9,565 nucleotides of DNA from NCBI GenBank assembly GCA_003170655.1, contig PMYY01000247.1, forward strand, positions 250 through 9,814, given 5' to 3'. The number at the start of each line of letters is the position of its first letter. Within the stretch, counting starts at the first letter, position 1. A model generated the notes under the pieces. The model was not told where the DNA came from, searched no databases, and worked only from the letters and a program-made list of their open reading frames with translations. Of this stretch, positions 1-6,843 are shown piece by piece. The DNA comes from Nitrospiraceae bacterium. GTDB lineage: Bacteria; Nitrospirota; Thermodesulfovibrionia; Thermodesulfovibrionales; Dissulfurispiraceae. Made by a program: the position numbers and the translations under genes.

Positions 1-704
1 ACAGGATGTCTCTCTATCGCAATCTGTTCAAAGTCGTTATGCAAAGCGGACCGAAGTAACGAGAGCGGACCTTCATTCAGGGTATTAATTATTAGCTTGA
101 TATTATTAAGCTTTTCTTCGGTATTTGTCAAATCCGAAATACCGCTCCGCCTCCCCCTAGAATCAGCTATCTTCTCATAGGCCCAAGCCGTCGGAATGGC
201 TGCCTCAGGCTTGACCAGCAGCAAAGTGCGGGGACCTGAAACCTGTCTGGAATGCACGATCTCTCCTCGCCCCTGGACCAAGGCCGCAGGACATTCTAAA
301 AAGAAAGGCACATCGGACCCTACGGAGGCAGCTATTGCCTTCAACTCTTCCAGCCCAATGCCCAAATCCCACAGACGGTTTAACCCTATGAGTGTAAAGG
401 CCGCATCACTGCTTCCTCCGCCCAGACCTGCACGAGTCGGAACTTCTTTCTTTAGAACGATCCTGGCCCCCAGGTCCTTCCCCGCGGCCTCTCTCAGTGC
501 AATAGCTGCCCTGAAGACGAGATTCATCTCCTTCGGTATCCTCATATCGCTCTGAAATTCTATCGCAGATGCCTGCTCAAAGGTCATAGTGTCGTATAGG
601 CCGATGCACTGCATGAGAGAGAGAATATTATGATATCCGTCATCCCTCCGGTCGAGGACATATAATGACCAATTTATTTTGGCAGGGGGCTTGAGCGTAA
701 TCAT
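1..704 (-). CDS. ispE: 4-diphosphocytidyl-2-C-methyl-D-erythritol kinase (partial, 3' end outside window)
   Basis: IspE is the cytosolic GHMP kinase that phosphorylates CDP-ME with ATP in the MEP pathway to isoprenoid precursors. The translation from ATG at 704 begins MITLKPPAKINWSLYVLDRR, the usual IspE N-terminus. By family knowledge Lys9 sits in the substrate site. Residues 90-102 carry the GHMP ATP loop (TRAGLGGGSSDAA), and SDVPFF follows at 130-135 with the expected catalytic Asp131. In all, 234 codons are visible; the family is about 280-300 residues, so some 50 C-terminal residues lie beyond the left edge. No strong Shine-Dalgarno precedes the start, but the TPR gene stops only 34 bases upstream, which suggests one transcript with translation helped by the upstream gene. 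The start is chosen because IspE proteins begin right at this Met; the reading frame stays open a little further upstream. The assignment is very secure. Confidence 0.96.
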   Translation of the reverse strand, partial: MITLKPPAKINWSLYVLDRRDDGYHNILSLMQCIGLYDTMTFEQASAIEFQSDMRIPKEMNLVFRAAIALREAAGKDLGARIVLKKEVPTRAGLGGGSSDAAFTLIGLNRLWDLGIGLEELKAIAASVGSDVPFFLECPAALVQGRGEIVHSRQVSGPRTLLLVKPEAAIPTAWAYEKIADSRGRRSGISDLTNTEEKLNNIKLIINTLNEGPLSLLRSALHNDFEQIAIERHP

Positions 705-738
705 ATAAGGGACTTTACGGATTATTCGGAATGTTCTG

Positions 739-2460
739 TCATTTGCTCTTTCGTTTCGACCCAAGTTTCTTAATCTTCTCTTCGACCCGCTCCTTGACTC
801 CCTCTTCCTTCTCATGGTACTTCAGGGATTTCTCCCAGGCATCGAGCGCGGCTTTGTCATTACCCATCGCTTCATTGACATCGCCGATATGCTCGAACAG
901 CACAGGATCGTCGTTCACTGATTGAATAGCGTTGTTGAGATATTTGAGTGCTTCCTGGTATTTGCCGAGTTTATAATATACCCAGCCAAGGCTGTCCAGG
1001 ATATATCCGCTGTCGGGCTTCAGGTCATAAGCCCTCTGAATAAGGGAGAGAGCTTCCTTAAGATGGATGCCTTTGTCAGCATAGCTATATCCCAGATAGT
1101 TCAATGCGTCTGCATGTTTCGGATTTATCCTAATTGCATTATTCAGCGCTGCAACCATATCGTCGAACCTGTCGGTCTTTTCGTACAACACGGCAATAGT
1201 GAAATAGAGATCATCATTGTCTTTAAAAAGCTGCAGTCCTTTCGACAGGACCTCCCCGGCTTTTTTGTAATCCTTCATCTGTACATAAATATTTCCGAGT
1301 TGACTGAATATCTCCGGCTTTCCTTGATCGAATGTCAGGATTTCATCATAGACCTTTGCCGCATCAGTAAGCTGGTTCTTTTTAGTGTAAATGAAGGCGA
1401 GGTTGAGAAACGCATTCAGGTTCTTGGGGTCCAAAGAAAGTATCTTCTTAAGCTCGTCGATGGCTTCGTCATAATGCTCCAGTTCGTCCAGTGAAAGGGC
1501 AAGATAATATCGTGATGGAATATCATCGGGCTTTGCAGCAGTCACGATCCTGAATTCCGAAACAGCTTTGTCATACTCCCTCTCCTGGAGATAGAGCATT
1601 CCAAGCTTCAAATGGATATCAACATTTGGTATATTCTTTGCTATTTCCTCAAGTTCCTTAACGGCCTTGTCGTACGACTTGTCAGAAATATAGACCTGCG
1701 CGAGCCGTTCCCTGACGAAGATGTTCTGCGGATTGAGTTCCAGTGCTTTTTTATAGTAGTCCTCCGCTTCTTTACCATGTCCCTTTATTTCCGAAATCAG
1801 ACCCATATTCAGATAAGCCGCATCAAAGTTTGGATTCAGTTCGATGAGCTTCTTGAACTGTTCTTCGGCAGCGTCGTATTTCTTCCTCTCGACGAATACG
1901 GTCCCGAGATAATAAAGCGCCATTAAGTTGTCAGAGTCTCTTTTCAGAACTTCTTTGAATAAACCCTGTGCTTTTTCGAAATCTTGCTTCGATGCATAGA
2001 GAACACCGATGGAGAGCAGCGCTTCCGTTTTTTCCGGTTGGAGTTTCAATACTCTCTGGTATATTCCGATAGCATCGTCGACTTTTTTTTGCGAGTTGTA
2101 CAATTCGGCAAGATACATCATAGCGGGGATATAATCCGGATCTTTTTTGAGTATTTCCTCCATCATGGTAATGGCCTCTGGCAGCCTGTCAAGCTTAACC
2201 AGCATGCGCCCAACCTGCGTTTTTAGATAGGCGGACGATGGATCGTTTTTGAGGGCGTTAGAATAATTCGTCATGGCCTCTTCCCATTTGCCATGCATCT
2301 CGTTGTCATAGCCAAGCATGTATTCGATATCGGCCTTCTCCTGGACGGCGACGGGCAGGCCCTTTTCCTCTGAGGATGCAGACTGTTTATCCGCGGCGGA
2401 GCACATCGCGGACATAATCAATACAGCAAGGAACGATGAGATAAGTTTAGCGATAATCAA
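739..2460 (-). CDS. Exported tetratricopeptide-repeat protein, about 15 TPR units
   Basis: This is a probable periplasmic or membrane-tethered scaffold made almost entirely of 34-residue TPRs; the partner is unknown. From TTG at 2460 the protein has 573 residues. It starts with a signal-like segment (MIIAKLISSFLAVLIMSAMC, then SAAD), with a plausible signal peptidase I site after SAA at about residue 23. About 15 consecutive TPRs run from residue 47 to about 550, with the typical pattern of a LG..Y start, an A at position 20 and a NP or DP turn (for example ELNPNFDAAYLNMGLI). A short basic tail ends GSKRKSK. The frame stays open to another TTG at 2496, but that codon lies in the T-run of a terminator and has no ribosome binding site. 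The 2460 start has GGGGG five bases upstream and gives a clean signal peptide. A TPR gene just ahead of ispE is, as I recall, a common order in Geobacter-like genomes. The family is certain, the function is not. Confidence 0.9.
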   Translation of the reverse strand: MIIAKLISSFLAVLIMSAMCSAADKQSASSEEKGLPVAVQEKADIEYMLGYDNEMHGKWEEAMTNYSNALKNDPSSAYLKTQVGRMLVKLDRLPEAITMMEEILKKDPDYIPAMMYLAELYNSQKKVDDAIGIYQRVLKLQPEKTEALLSIGVLYASKQDFEKAQGLFKEVLKRDSDNLMALYYLGTVFVERKKYDAAEEQFKKLIELNPNFDAAYLNMGLISEIKGHGKEAEDYYKKALELNPQNIFVRERLAQVYISDKSYDKAVKELEEIAKNIPNVDIHLKLGMLYLQEREYDKAVSEFRIVTAAKPDDIPSRYYLALSLDELEHYDEAIDELKKILSLDPKNLNAFLNLAFIYTKKNQLTDAAKVYDEILTFDQGKPEIFSQLGNIYVQMKDYKKAGEVLSKGLQLFKDNDDLYFTIAVLYEKTDRFDDMVAALNNAIRINPKHADALNYLGYSYADKGIHLKEALSLIQRAYDLKPDSGYILDSLGWVYYKLGKYQEALKYLNNAIQSVNDDPVLFEHIGDVNEAMGNDKAALDAWEKSLKYHEKEEGVKERVEEKIKKLGSKRKSK

Positions 2461-2465
2461 AATAG

Positions 2466-2471
2466 CCCCCT
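2466..2471 (-). promoter_or_regulatory. Ribosome binding site that decides the TPR gene start
   Basis: On the minus strand AGGGGG lies five bases before a TTG at 2460. This supports the start at 2460 over the upstream in-frame TTG at 2496. The match to AGGAGG is good but not perfect. Confidence 0.5.
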
Positions 2472-2494
2472 GAATCTTTTTGGAAGTCTGGACC

Positions 2495-2522
2495 AAAAAT
2501 AAACGGGGTCCCGCCGGACCCC
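2495..2522 (-). terminator. Rho-independent terminator after the Cys-peptide gene
   Basis: On the minus strand GGGGTCC pairs perfectly with GGACCCC around a four-base loop (stem and loop at 2505-2522), followed by GTTTATTTTT. It ends the glgP / radical SAM / peptide transcript. It also ends only 34 bases before the TPR start, so the TPR-ispE promoter either overlaps this hairpin or lies upstream of it. Confidence 0.85.
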
Positions 2523-2555
2523 ATCGAATACTAAAACAGCATTATTTGAACAGCC

Positions 2556-2618
2556 TTAGCAAGATCCCTTGCATTTACAAGTCATCGACCCTTTCTTCTT
2601 CACTTTCTTGATGATCAT
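2556..2618 (-). CDS. 20-residue Lys/Cys-rich peptide, putative RiPP precursor
   Basis: This small open frame encodes MIIKKVKKKGSMTCKCKGSC and ends with TAA. It is preceded by a perfect AGGAGG at 2628-2633, nine bases from the ATG, and followed 33 bases later by a strong terminator, so it is bracketed by complete expression signals despite its size. The first 12 residues are very basic (six Lys) and could be a leader; the last seven, CKCKGSC, hold Cys14, Cys16 and Cys20. It lies 59 bases downstream of a radical SAM/SPASM gene on the same strand. Such pairs are the standard layout of ribosomally made, radical-SAM-modified peptides, so I infer it is the substrate. Thioether or Cys-based crosslinking is possible but unproven. 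A second in-frame ATG directly abutting the AGGAGG would add MIV but has no spacing. I do not recognise a named family. An alternative is a small metal-binding peptide that is not modified. Confidence 0.72.
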   Translation of the reverse strand: MIIKKVKKKGSMTCKCKGSC

Positions 2619-2627
2619 AACTATCAT

Positions 2628-2641
2628 CCTCCTAAGCTTAG
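2628..2641 (-). promoter_or_regulatory. Strong ribosome binding site of the Cys-peptide gene, overlapping a palindrome
   Basis: AGGAGG (2628-2633) has ideal spacing to the ATG at 2618. The perfect 10-base palindrome CTAAGCTTAG (2632-2641) shares its last two bases with it. Whether the palindrome folds or binds a protein cannot be told from sequence. Confidence 0.6.
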
Positions 2642-2677
2642 TGCGCTAAACAGTCATTGCAGGCTTTCTGCCCGAAT

Positions 2678-3859
2678 TTATTTCATTATACCATAATGAT
2701 AGCATTTGTAAAGGTCGCGCCCATTGCCAGTTAGATCATGCTCTTCGCCCGTTACGGACGCACGATAACGGCATCCACCCCTGCATTCATCAATCGCGCT
2801 GCAAGACTGCTGTGCGCAGTCCAAATCATCGAGTTTCACAGGAGCAATCATCGTCCATGCCTTGCCGATACCTTCGTCTATGGTCCCTGCCGGCTCCTTA
2901 GAAAAGAAGGCGCACTTACAAACCTCTCCTCCCGCCAGGACCGCGGCCAAGTGAAAACCGCAGCCAAACCCCTCTCCCCCTCCATGCAGGGATCCGCCGA
3001 ATCCGTAATTCATCAGTCTGCCACCTGTCTCGGGCGGCACCCTAAGAATATCGTTGTCCTTCATGTTTCCTTCAGGACATGGCACATCCACTGTCCAATC
3101 CCTTACCCCAAGCCCCTTGAACAAGCGTTCCATCTCATCGAATTCCTGTAGGTTCCGGCGATGAATCATTGTAGAGATCGAGACCTGATGGCCTGCGCGC
3201 AGGGCTGCTTCGATACTGTTCATTACCTTTCGAAATGTCCCCAGTCCCCTGAAAGCATCATGACCGTTCTCCATGCCGTCTACACTGAACTGAATCTCGT
3301 CGACATTCAGATTCTCACGTAGTTTTCGATCCAGCAGCAGACCGTTGGTGAACAATATCTTCCTGAATAAATATGAGCGCAGCATCTCATTGAACTCGGC
3401 AAAATGAGAATGCATAAGCGGTTCTCCTCCTGTTATCAGCAGGCGGAGGCCCTGCATAGCCTCGAATTCATCAAGCACTGCCTCCAGTTTAGTCAGGGAC
3501 AACTCTTTATTCTTCGATGCGCCTATATAACAATGCTTGCATCTGAGATTGCACTTGTCGGTAATTTGCAGTTCAAGATAACGCAATGAAGGGATTGGGG
3601 ATTTGATGACACGAGGCCGTCTCGCAGCTACTGAATCGAGCGTCAATATCCCTTCGGAAAAACAGTAATCGATAAACCCACTGTCCTCCCCTACCGCACC
3701 GCCTCCTGTTGACGTGCTGCATCCTTCGGCAGATGCGCAGGACTGCAGAAAACGAAAGCCTGCGTCATCGAGTTCATAGAGCTCATCATTGCCCCGATCG
3801 TATAGAGCGGGGGTCTCCAGCCATCTCAGGACAAATTTTCCAGACAACCGGTATTTCAC
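2678..3859 (-). CDS. Radical SAM/SPASM peptide maturase with PqqD-like N-terminus
   Basis: The enzyme has 393 residues. The radical SAM core carries CNLRCKHC (Cys103, 107, 110), which binds the 4Fe-4S cluster that cleaves S-adenosylmethionine, and LITGGEP (141-147) of the SAM site. The C-terminal part is a SPASM domain for auxiliary Fe-S clusters, with Cys261, 300, 314, 316, 348, 353, 359, 363 and 386, including CSAIDECRGGC. Residues 1-75 (KFVLRWLETPALYDRGNDEL and following, then IDYCFSEGIL) look like a PqqD-type winged-helix peptide-recognition domain fused to the enzyme; this is my reading of the pattern. Similar architectures mature RiPPs. The start is GTG, 3 bases after the glycogen phosphorylase stop, with no clear Shine-Dalgarno, so translation is probably coupled. 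The 20-aa Cys peptide 59 bases downstream is the likely substrate. It may belong to the groups named geopeptide or GeoRSP maturases in Geobacter, which I cannot verify here. The radical SAM/SPASM call is firm; the substrate is inferred. Confidence 0.93.
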   Translation of the reverse strand: MKYRLSGKFVLRWLETPALYDRGNDELYELDDAGFRFLQSCASAEGCSTSTGGGAVGEDSGFIDYCFSEGILTLDSVAARRPRVIKSPIPSLRYLELQITDKCNLRCKHCYIGASKNKELSLTKLEAVLDEFEAMQGLRLLITGGEPLMHSHFAEFNEMLRSYLFRKILFTNGLLLDRKLRENLNVDEIQFSVDGMENGHDAFRGLGTFRKVMNSIEAALRAGHQVSISTMIHRRNLQEFDEMERLFKGLGVRDWTVDVPCPEGNMKDNDILRVPPETGGRLMNYGFGGSLHGGGEGFGCGFHLAAVLAGGEVCKCAFFSKEPAGTIDEGIGKAWTMIAPVKLDDLDCAQQSCSAIDECRGGCRYRASVTGEEHDLTGNGRDLYKCYHYGIMK

Positions 3860-3862
3860 TGG

Positions 3863-6298
3863 TTAAAGAGGCTTGACCGGCTCGATGTGCCAAATATTTT
3901 CCGCATATTCCCTTATGGCCCTGTCACTCGAGAATTTGCCCGATCTGGCAACATTCAGAATAGCCATCTCGATCCATTTTTCGTTGTCGAGATACGCGCG
4001 GCCCACTTCCTGTTGACAACCGATGTACGAAGCATAATCGGCAAAAACAAAAAAACGGTCATCGTCGAGCAATGTCCGCACAATCGGATGAAAAAGGGCT
4101 GGGTCTTCCGGAGAAAAATATCCATCCAAAAGCTGATTTATTATCAGATGCAGTTCCGGATTCTTTTCATAATAATGACGAGGATTGTAACCATGCCTCA
4201 TCTCCATAATCTCGCCTGCAGTGAGACCAAACAGGAAGAAATTTTCTTTGCCGACCTCTTCACGTATCTCGACATTCGCCCCGTCTAACGTGCCTATTGT
4301 CAGCGCTCCGTTCAGCGTAAATTTCATATTGCCGGTACCGGACGCTTCGAAACCTGCTGTCGATATTTGTTCCGAAAGCTCGGCCGCCGGCATGATCTTC
4401 TGCGCTACAGTAACACTATAATTCGGGACAAATACCACTTTCAGTAACGAGCGCACCCGCGGATCTTTTTCTATCGCCTCGCCGACGCTGTGGATCAGCT
4501 TGATTATAAGCTTGCAGATATAATAGCCCGGGGCAGATTTGCCGGCGAATAGGACAGTCCTCGGCGTAAAAGATCCAACCTCTATGCCTTCCCTTATGCG
4601 GTTGAAAAGTGTGATAACATGGAATATGTTGAGAAGCTGGCGCTTATATTCGTGGAGTCTCTTGACCTGACAGTCAAGCATAAACTCCGGGGGGAACGTA
4701 ATCCCCGATTTCTTCTCAAGATAAATGGAAAGATCGTTTTTATTAGCCTCTTTAATAGCGCTGAAACGCCGTCTGAACTCCGCATCACCGGCAAGGGGTT
4801 CAAGGCCCTTCAGGAGGCTGAGGTCCTTCATCCAGCCTTCTCCGATTGCCTCGGTTATCAATCCCGCCAGACGCCTGTTGCCCTCGATAAGCCATCTTCG
4901 AGGGGTTATACCGTTTGTGATATTACGGAATTTACCGGGGAAAATAGCATTAAAGTCGTGGAATACATCATCTTTCAATATTTCCGAGTGAAGTTGCGAC
5001 ACGCCGTTCACACTATGGCTGCCAACGATGGCAAGGCGGGCCATATTTACCCATCGCTCGCCGTCGCCGGTAATTATGGACATTCTAATCGATCTCTCAG
5101 GGTCGTCCCTGAAAGTCTCTTTGACCTGTATGAGAAACCTCCTGTCTATCTCCCTTATGATCTGGAGATGACGCGGGAGCAGGTTTCCCATCAATCCTTC
5201 GGGCCATGTCTCCAGTGCCTCGGGCAGGATTGTATGGTTTGTATACGCTAAACTCCTGGTAGTTATCTTCCAGGCGTCGTCCCATTCCAGATCGTCCTCA
5301 TCAACCAGTATACGCATCAGTTCAGGAATTGCGATGGACGGATGAGTGTCATTGAGTTGAATCGCAACCTTATCCGGAAATTCATTGTATTTTTTGTAAT
5401 ATTTTTTATAACGCCGCAGGATGTCCCGGAGCGTTGCGCTGACGAAGAAATATTGTTGTTTAAGTCTCAATTCTTTACCGGCGAATGATTGATCATCCGG
5501 GTAAAGCACCTTCGAAATATTCTCACTAGTCGTTTTGTTCTCAACAGCCCTGACATAATCCCCGCTGTTAAAGTATTCGAGATTGAATTCCCGTGATGAT
5601 TTCGCAGCCCATAGTCTTAGGTTATTCACAGTGTCATTCCTGAACCCCGGAACCGGATAATCATATGCCATGGCCATGACATCCTCGGCATCAGCCCAAT
5701 GCATGCGCGTTCTGCCGTCCCGTCCGGAAATAGTGTCTACATGCCCGTAAAACTTAATAGGGTAAAGCACCTCCGGCCTCGGCATCTCCCAAGGGCAGCC
5801 GTACCTGAGCCAGCTGTCGGGCGTCTCCACCTGGTAACCGTTCCTGATACGCTGAGAGAAGATGCCATATTCATACCGGATGCCGTAACCGTATCCTGGA
5901 TAACCAAGGGTGGCCATCGAATCCAGAAAACAGGCTGCAAGCCTGCCCAGGCCGCCATTGCCGAGACCTGCATCCTCTTCAAAGTCTGCGAGCTCGTCGT
6001 AAGTCATTCCCAGAACATCTGCCGCATAACGGTAATCATCTACCAGCCCGAGATTGGTAATATTGCTTTCGAGCAGTTTGCCCATCATGAATTCAAGAGA
6101 CAGGTAATAAACCCGTTTGGCATCGCAGGTGTAATAATGCTGCTGAGTATTAATCCATCGTTCTATGAGAAGATCCCTTACTGAAAGAGAGAAGCTCACG
6201 AATTTGTCTCTCTGAGTTGCTGAAAAGCGGTCTTTGGCGATTGAATAGGTCAGATGATCGAGAATAGCCTTATGGAAAAACTGGAACGATTCGTGCAT
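3863..6298 (-). CDS. glgP: Glycogen/starch/maltodextrin phosphorylase
   Basis: This cytosolic GT35 enzyme uses pyridoxal phosphate to release glucose-1-phosphate from alpha-1,4-glucans. The 811 residues match the usual 800-840. Visible signatures are YYLSLEFMMG near the N-terminus, EDAGLGNGGLGRLAACFLDS and YGYGIRYEYGIF in the catalytic region, VAIQLNDTHP, NGITPRRW, and FEASGTGNMKFTLNGALTIG, in which Lys659 is the PLP lysine, followed by LDGANVEI. The chosen start is ATG 6298, because AAGGAGG lies six bases upstream at 6305-6311 and the protein then begins MHESFQFFHKAI. The open frame reaches 6325, but that start has no ribosome site of its own. It is the first gene of a leftward unit with the radical SAM enzyme and the Cys peptide. 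No other glycogen gene is in view. One of the two repeat copies (6319-6350) forms its upstream region, so its promoter probably lies in or beyond that repeat. Confidence 0.97.
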   Translation of the reverse strand: MHESFQFFHKAILDHLTYSIAKDRFSATQRDKFVSFSLSVRDLLIERWINTQQHYYTCDAKRVYYLSLEFMMGKLLESNITNLGLVDDYRYAADVLGMTYDELADFEEDAGLGNGGLGRLAACFLDSMATLGYPGYGYGIRYEYGIFSQRIRNGYQVETPDSWLRYGCPWEMPRPEVLYPIKFYGHVDTISGRDGRTRMHWADAEDVMAMAYDYPVPGFRNDTVNNLRLWAAKSSREFNLEYFNSGDYVRAVENKTTSENISKVLYPDDQSFAGKELRLKQQYFFVSATLRDILRRYKKYYKKYNEFPDKVAIQLNDTHPSIAIPELMRILVDEDDLEWDDAWKITTRSLAYTNHTILPEALETWPEGLMGNLLPRHLQIIREIDRRFLIQVKETFRDDPERSIRMSIITGDGERWVNMARLAIVGSHSVNGVSQLHSEILKDDVFHDFNAIFPGKFRNITNGITPRRWLIEGNRRLAGLITEAIGEGWMKDLSLLKGLEPLAGDAEFRRRFSAIKEANKNDLSIYLEKKSGITFPPEFMLDCQVKRLHEYKRQLLNIFHVITLFNRIREGIEVGSFTPRTVLFAGKSAPGYYICKLIIKLIHSVGEAIEKDPRVRSLLKVVFVPNYSVTVAQKIMPAAELSEQISTAGFEASGTGNMKFTLNGALTIGTLDGANVEIREEVGKENFFLFGLTAGEIMEMRHGYNPRHYYEKNPELHLIINQLLDGYFSPEDPALFHPIVRTLLDDDRFFVFADYASYIGCQQEVGRAYLDNEKWIEMAILNVARSGKFSSDRAIREYAENIWHIEPVKPL

Positions 6299-6304
6299 TT
6301 CCGT

Positions 6305-6311
6305 CCTCCTT
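6305..6311 (-). promoter_or_regulatory. Shine-Dalgarno of glgP, fixing its start
   Basis: AAGGAGG on the minus strand stands six bases before the ATG at 6298. It rules in that start and makes the upstream in-frame ATG at 6325 unlikely, since that ATG would place the site inside the coding region. Confidence 0.8.
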
Positions 6312-6318
6312 GTATAAT

Positions 6319-6350
6319 ATATCATAACTCATTGTCCAATCGATTATGAA
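6319..6350. repeat. Left copy of a 32-base direct repeat bounding the insert
   Basis: It matches 8576-8607 in the same orientation at 30 of 32 positions, with the first 21 bases identical; the mismatches are at 6340 and 6344. It contains ATAACTCATTGTCCAA. It lies directly upstream of the glgP ribosome site. It could be a target-site or recombination duplication, or an intergenic repeat family; the insert between the copies favours the first. Confidence 0.85.
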
Positions 6351-6447
6351 CCGTTCGGGGTGCCGGGCACACCTCTATTCGCGTAAGTGGCCCAGATTAT
6401 GCGTCTTGTATTCCTCAATCATCCGAGGATGCTCTATCATTTTTCAT

Positions 6448-6589
6448 CTATGTCGTGGCGATAATAAGGAATAATCCGGCGCCTACATTGGCAATGATCG
6501 ACTCTGGATTATCCCCCAACAACATAGTATTGATAGTAAATTGCCACCATACCGATAGCCGGAGCACTTGTTTTTGATGACGTTATTTC
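6448..6589 (-). pseudogene. Frameshifted C-terminal remnant of a membrane protein
   Basis: Two minus-strand frames join end to end. The upstream frame reads SAPAIGMVAIYYQYYVVGG and then stops; the frame starting at 6525 reads GDNPESIIANVGAGLFLIIATT and then stops. Shortening the five-G run at 6513-6517 to four would fuse them into one hydrophobic tail with two membrane-like segments. A stop precedes the upstream piece, so only the tail survives. The parent family is not recognised. This could be chance, since the pieces are short. Confidence 0.35.
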
Positions 6590-6701
6590 TTAATCAGCGT
6601 TTAATTGATGAGATAGAAACAGGAAGGCGTACTGCTGGAATGCATGAGAGTTATTGTAGACCATCCATGATATGGCGCGGGCGATTACGGATTAACATTC
6701 T

Positions 6702-6720
6702 CCCCGCCTCGAAGGCGAGG
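6702..6720. repeat. IS200/IS605-like imperfect hairpin
   Basis: CCCCGCCT and AGGCGAGG pair at seven of eight positions around a three-base loop, and CTTTACG follows on the plus strand. It resembles the subterminal hairpins of IS200/IS605-type elements, but no transposase gene is present, so at most it marks a degraded end. It could also act as a weak terminator, since TTTTT follows at 6731-6735. Confidence 0.3.
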
Positions 6721-6843
6721 CTTTACGCCGCTTTTTATGTAATCCTTGAGGTGGTAGGGCTTGGGGACTATGAGCACACCATGCCGTTGTTGTTCTTAGG
6801 AGATGAAATTGCAGCGTATGCGCCATCTCTTGGCTCCTCCAAA

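Larger units (their letters stand above)
6351..6843. other. Gene-free stretch with decayed fragments
   Basis: No intact gene is supported here. I see a short perfect inverted repeat (GTGCCGGGCAC, 6360-6370), a frameshifted membrane-protein tail on the minus strand (6448-6589) and an IS-like hairpin (6702-6720). The plus-strand open frame at 6568-6876 has no ribosome site and no recognisable domain. Confidence 0.6.

Noticed and set aside
196..555. Plus-strand 119-residue open frame at the left end
   Set aside because: It is the antisense shadow of ispE, whose kinase motif is read on the other strand.
2461..2496. Longer N-terminus for the TPR protein from TTG 2496
   Set aside because: That start lies in the terminator T-run without a ribosome site, and it would add 12 residues (three Lys, but no benefit) before an already complete signal peptide.
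2520..2558. Extension of the Cys peptide past its stop (next residues GCSNNAV)
   Set aside because: The stop is TAA, not the TGA used for selenocysteine, and the extension would run into the terminator hairpin; the extra Cys is probably chance.
4619..5251. Plus-strand 210-residue open frame inside glgP
   Set aside because: It is antisense to conserved catalytic sequence of glycogen phosphorylase and is explained as a shadow frame.
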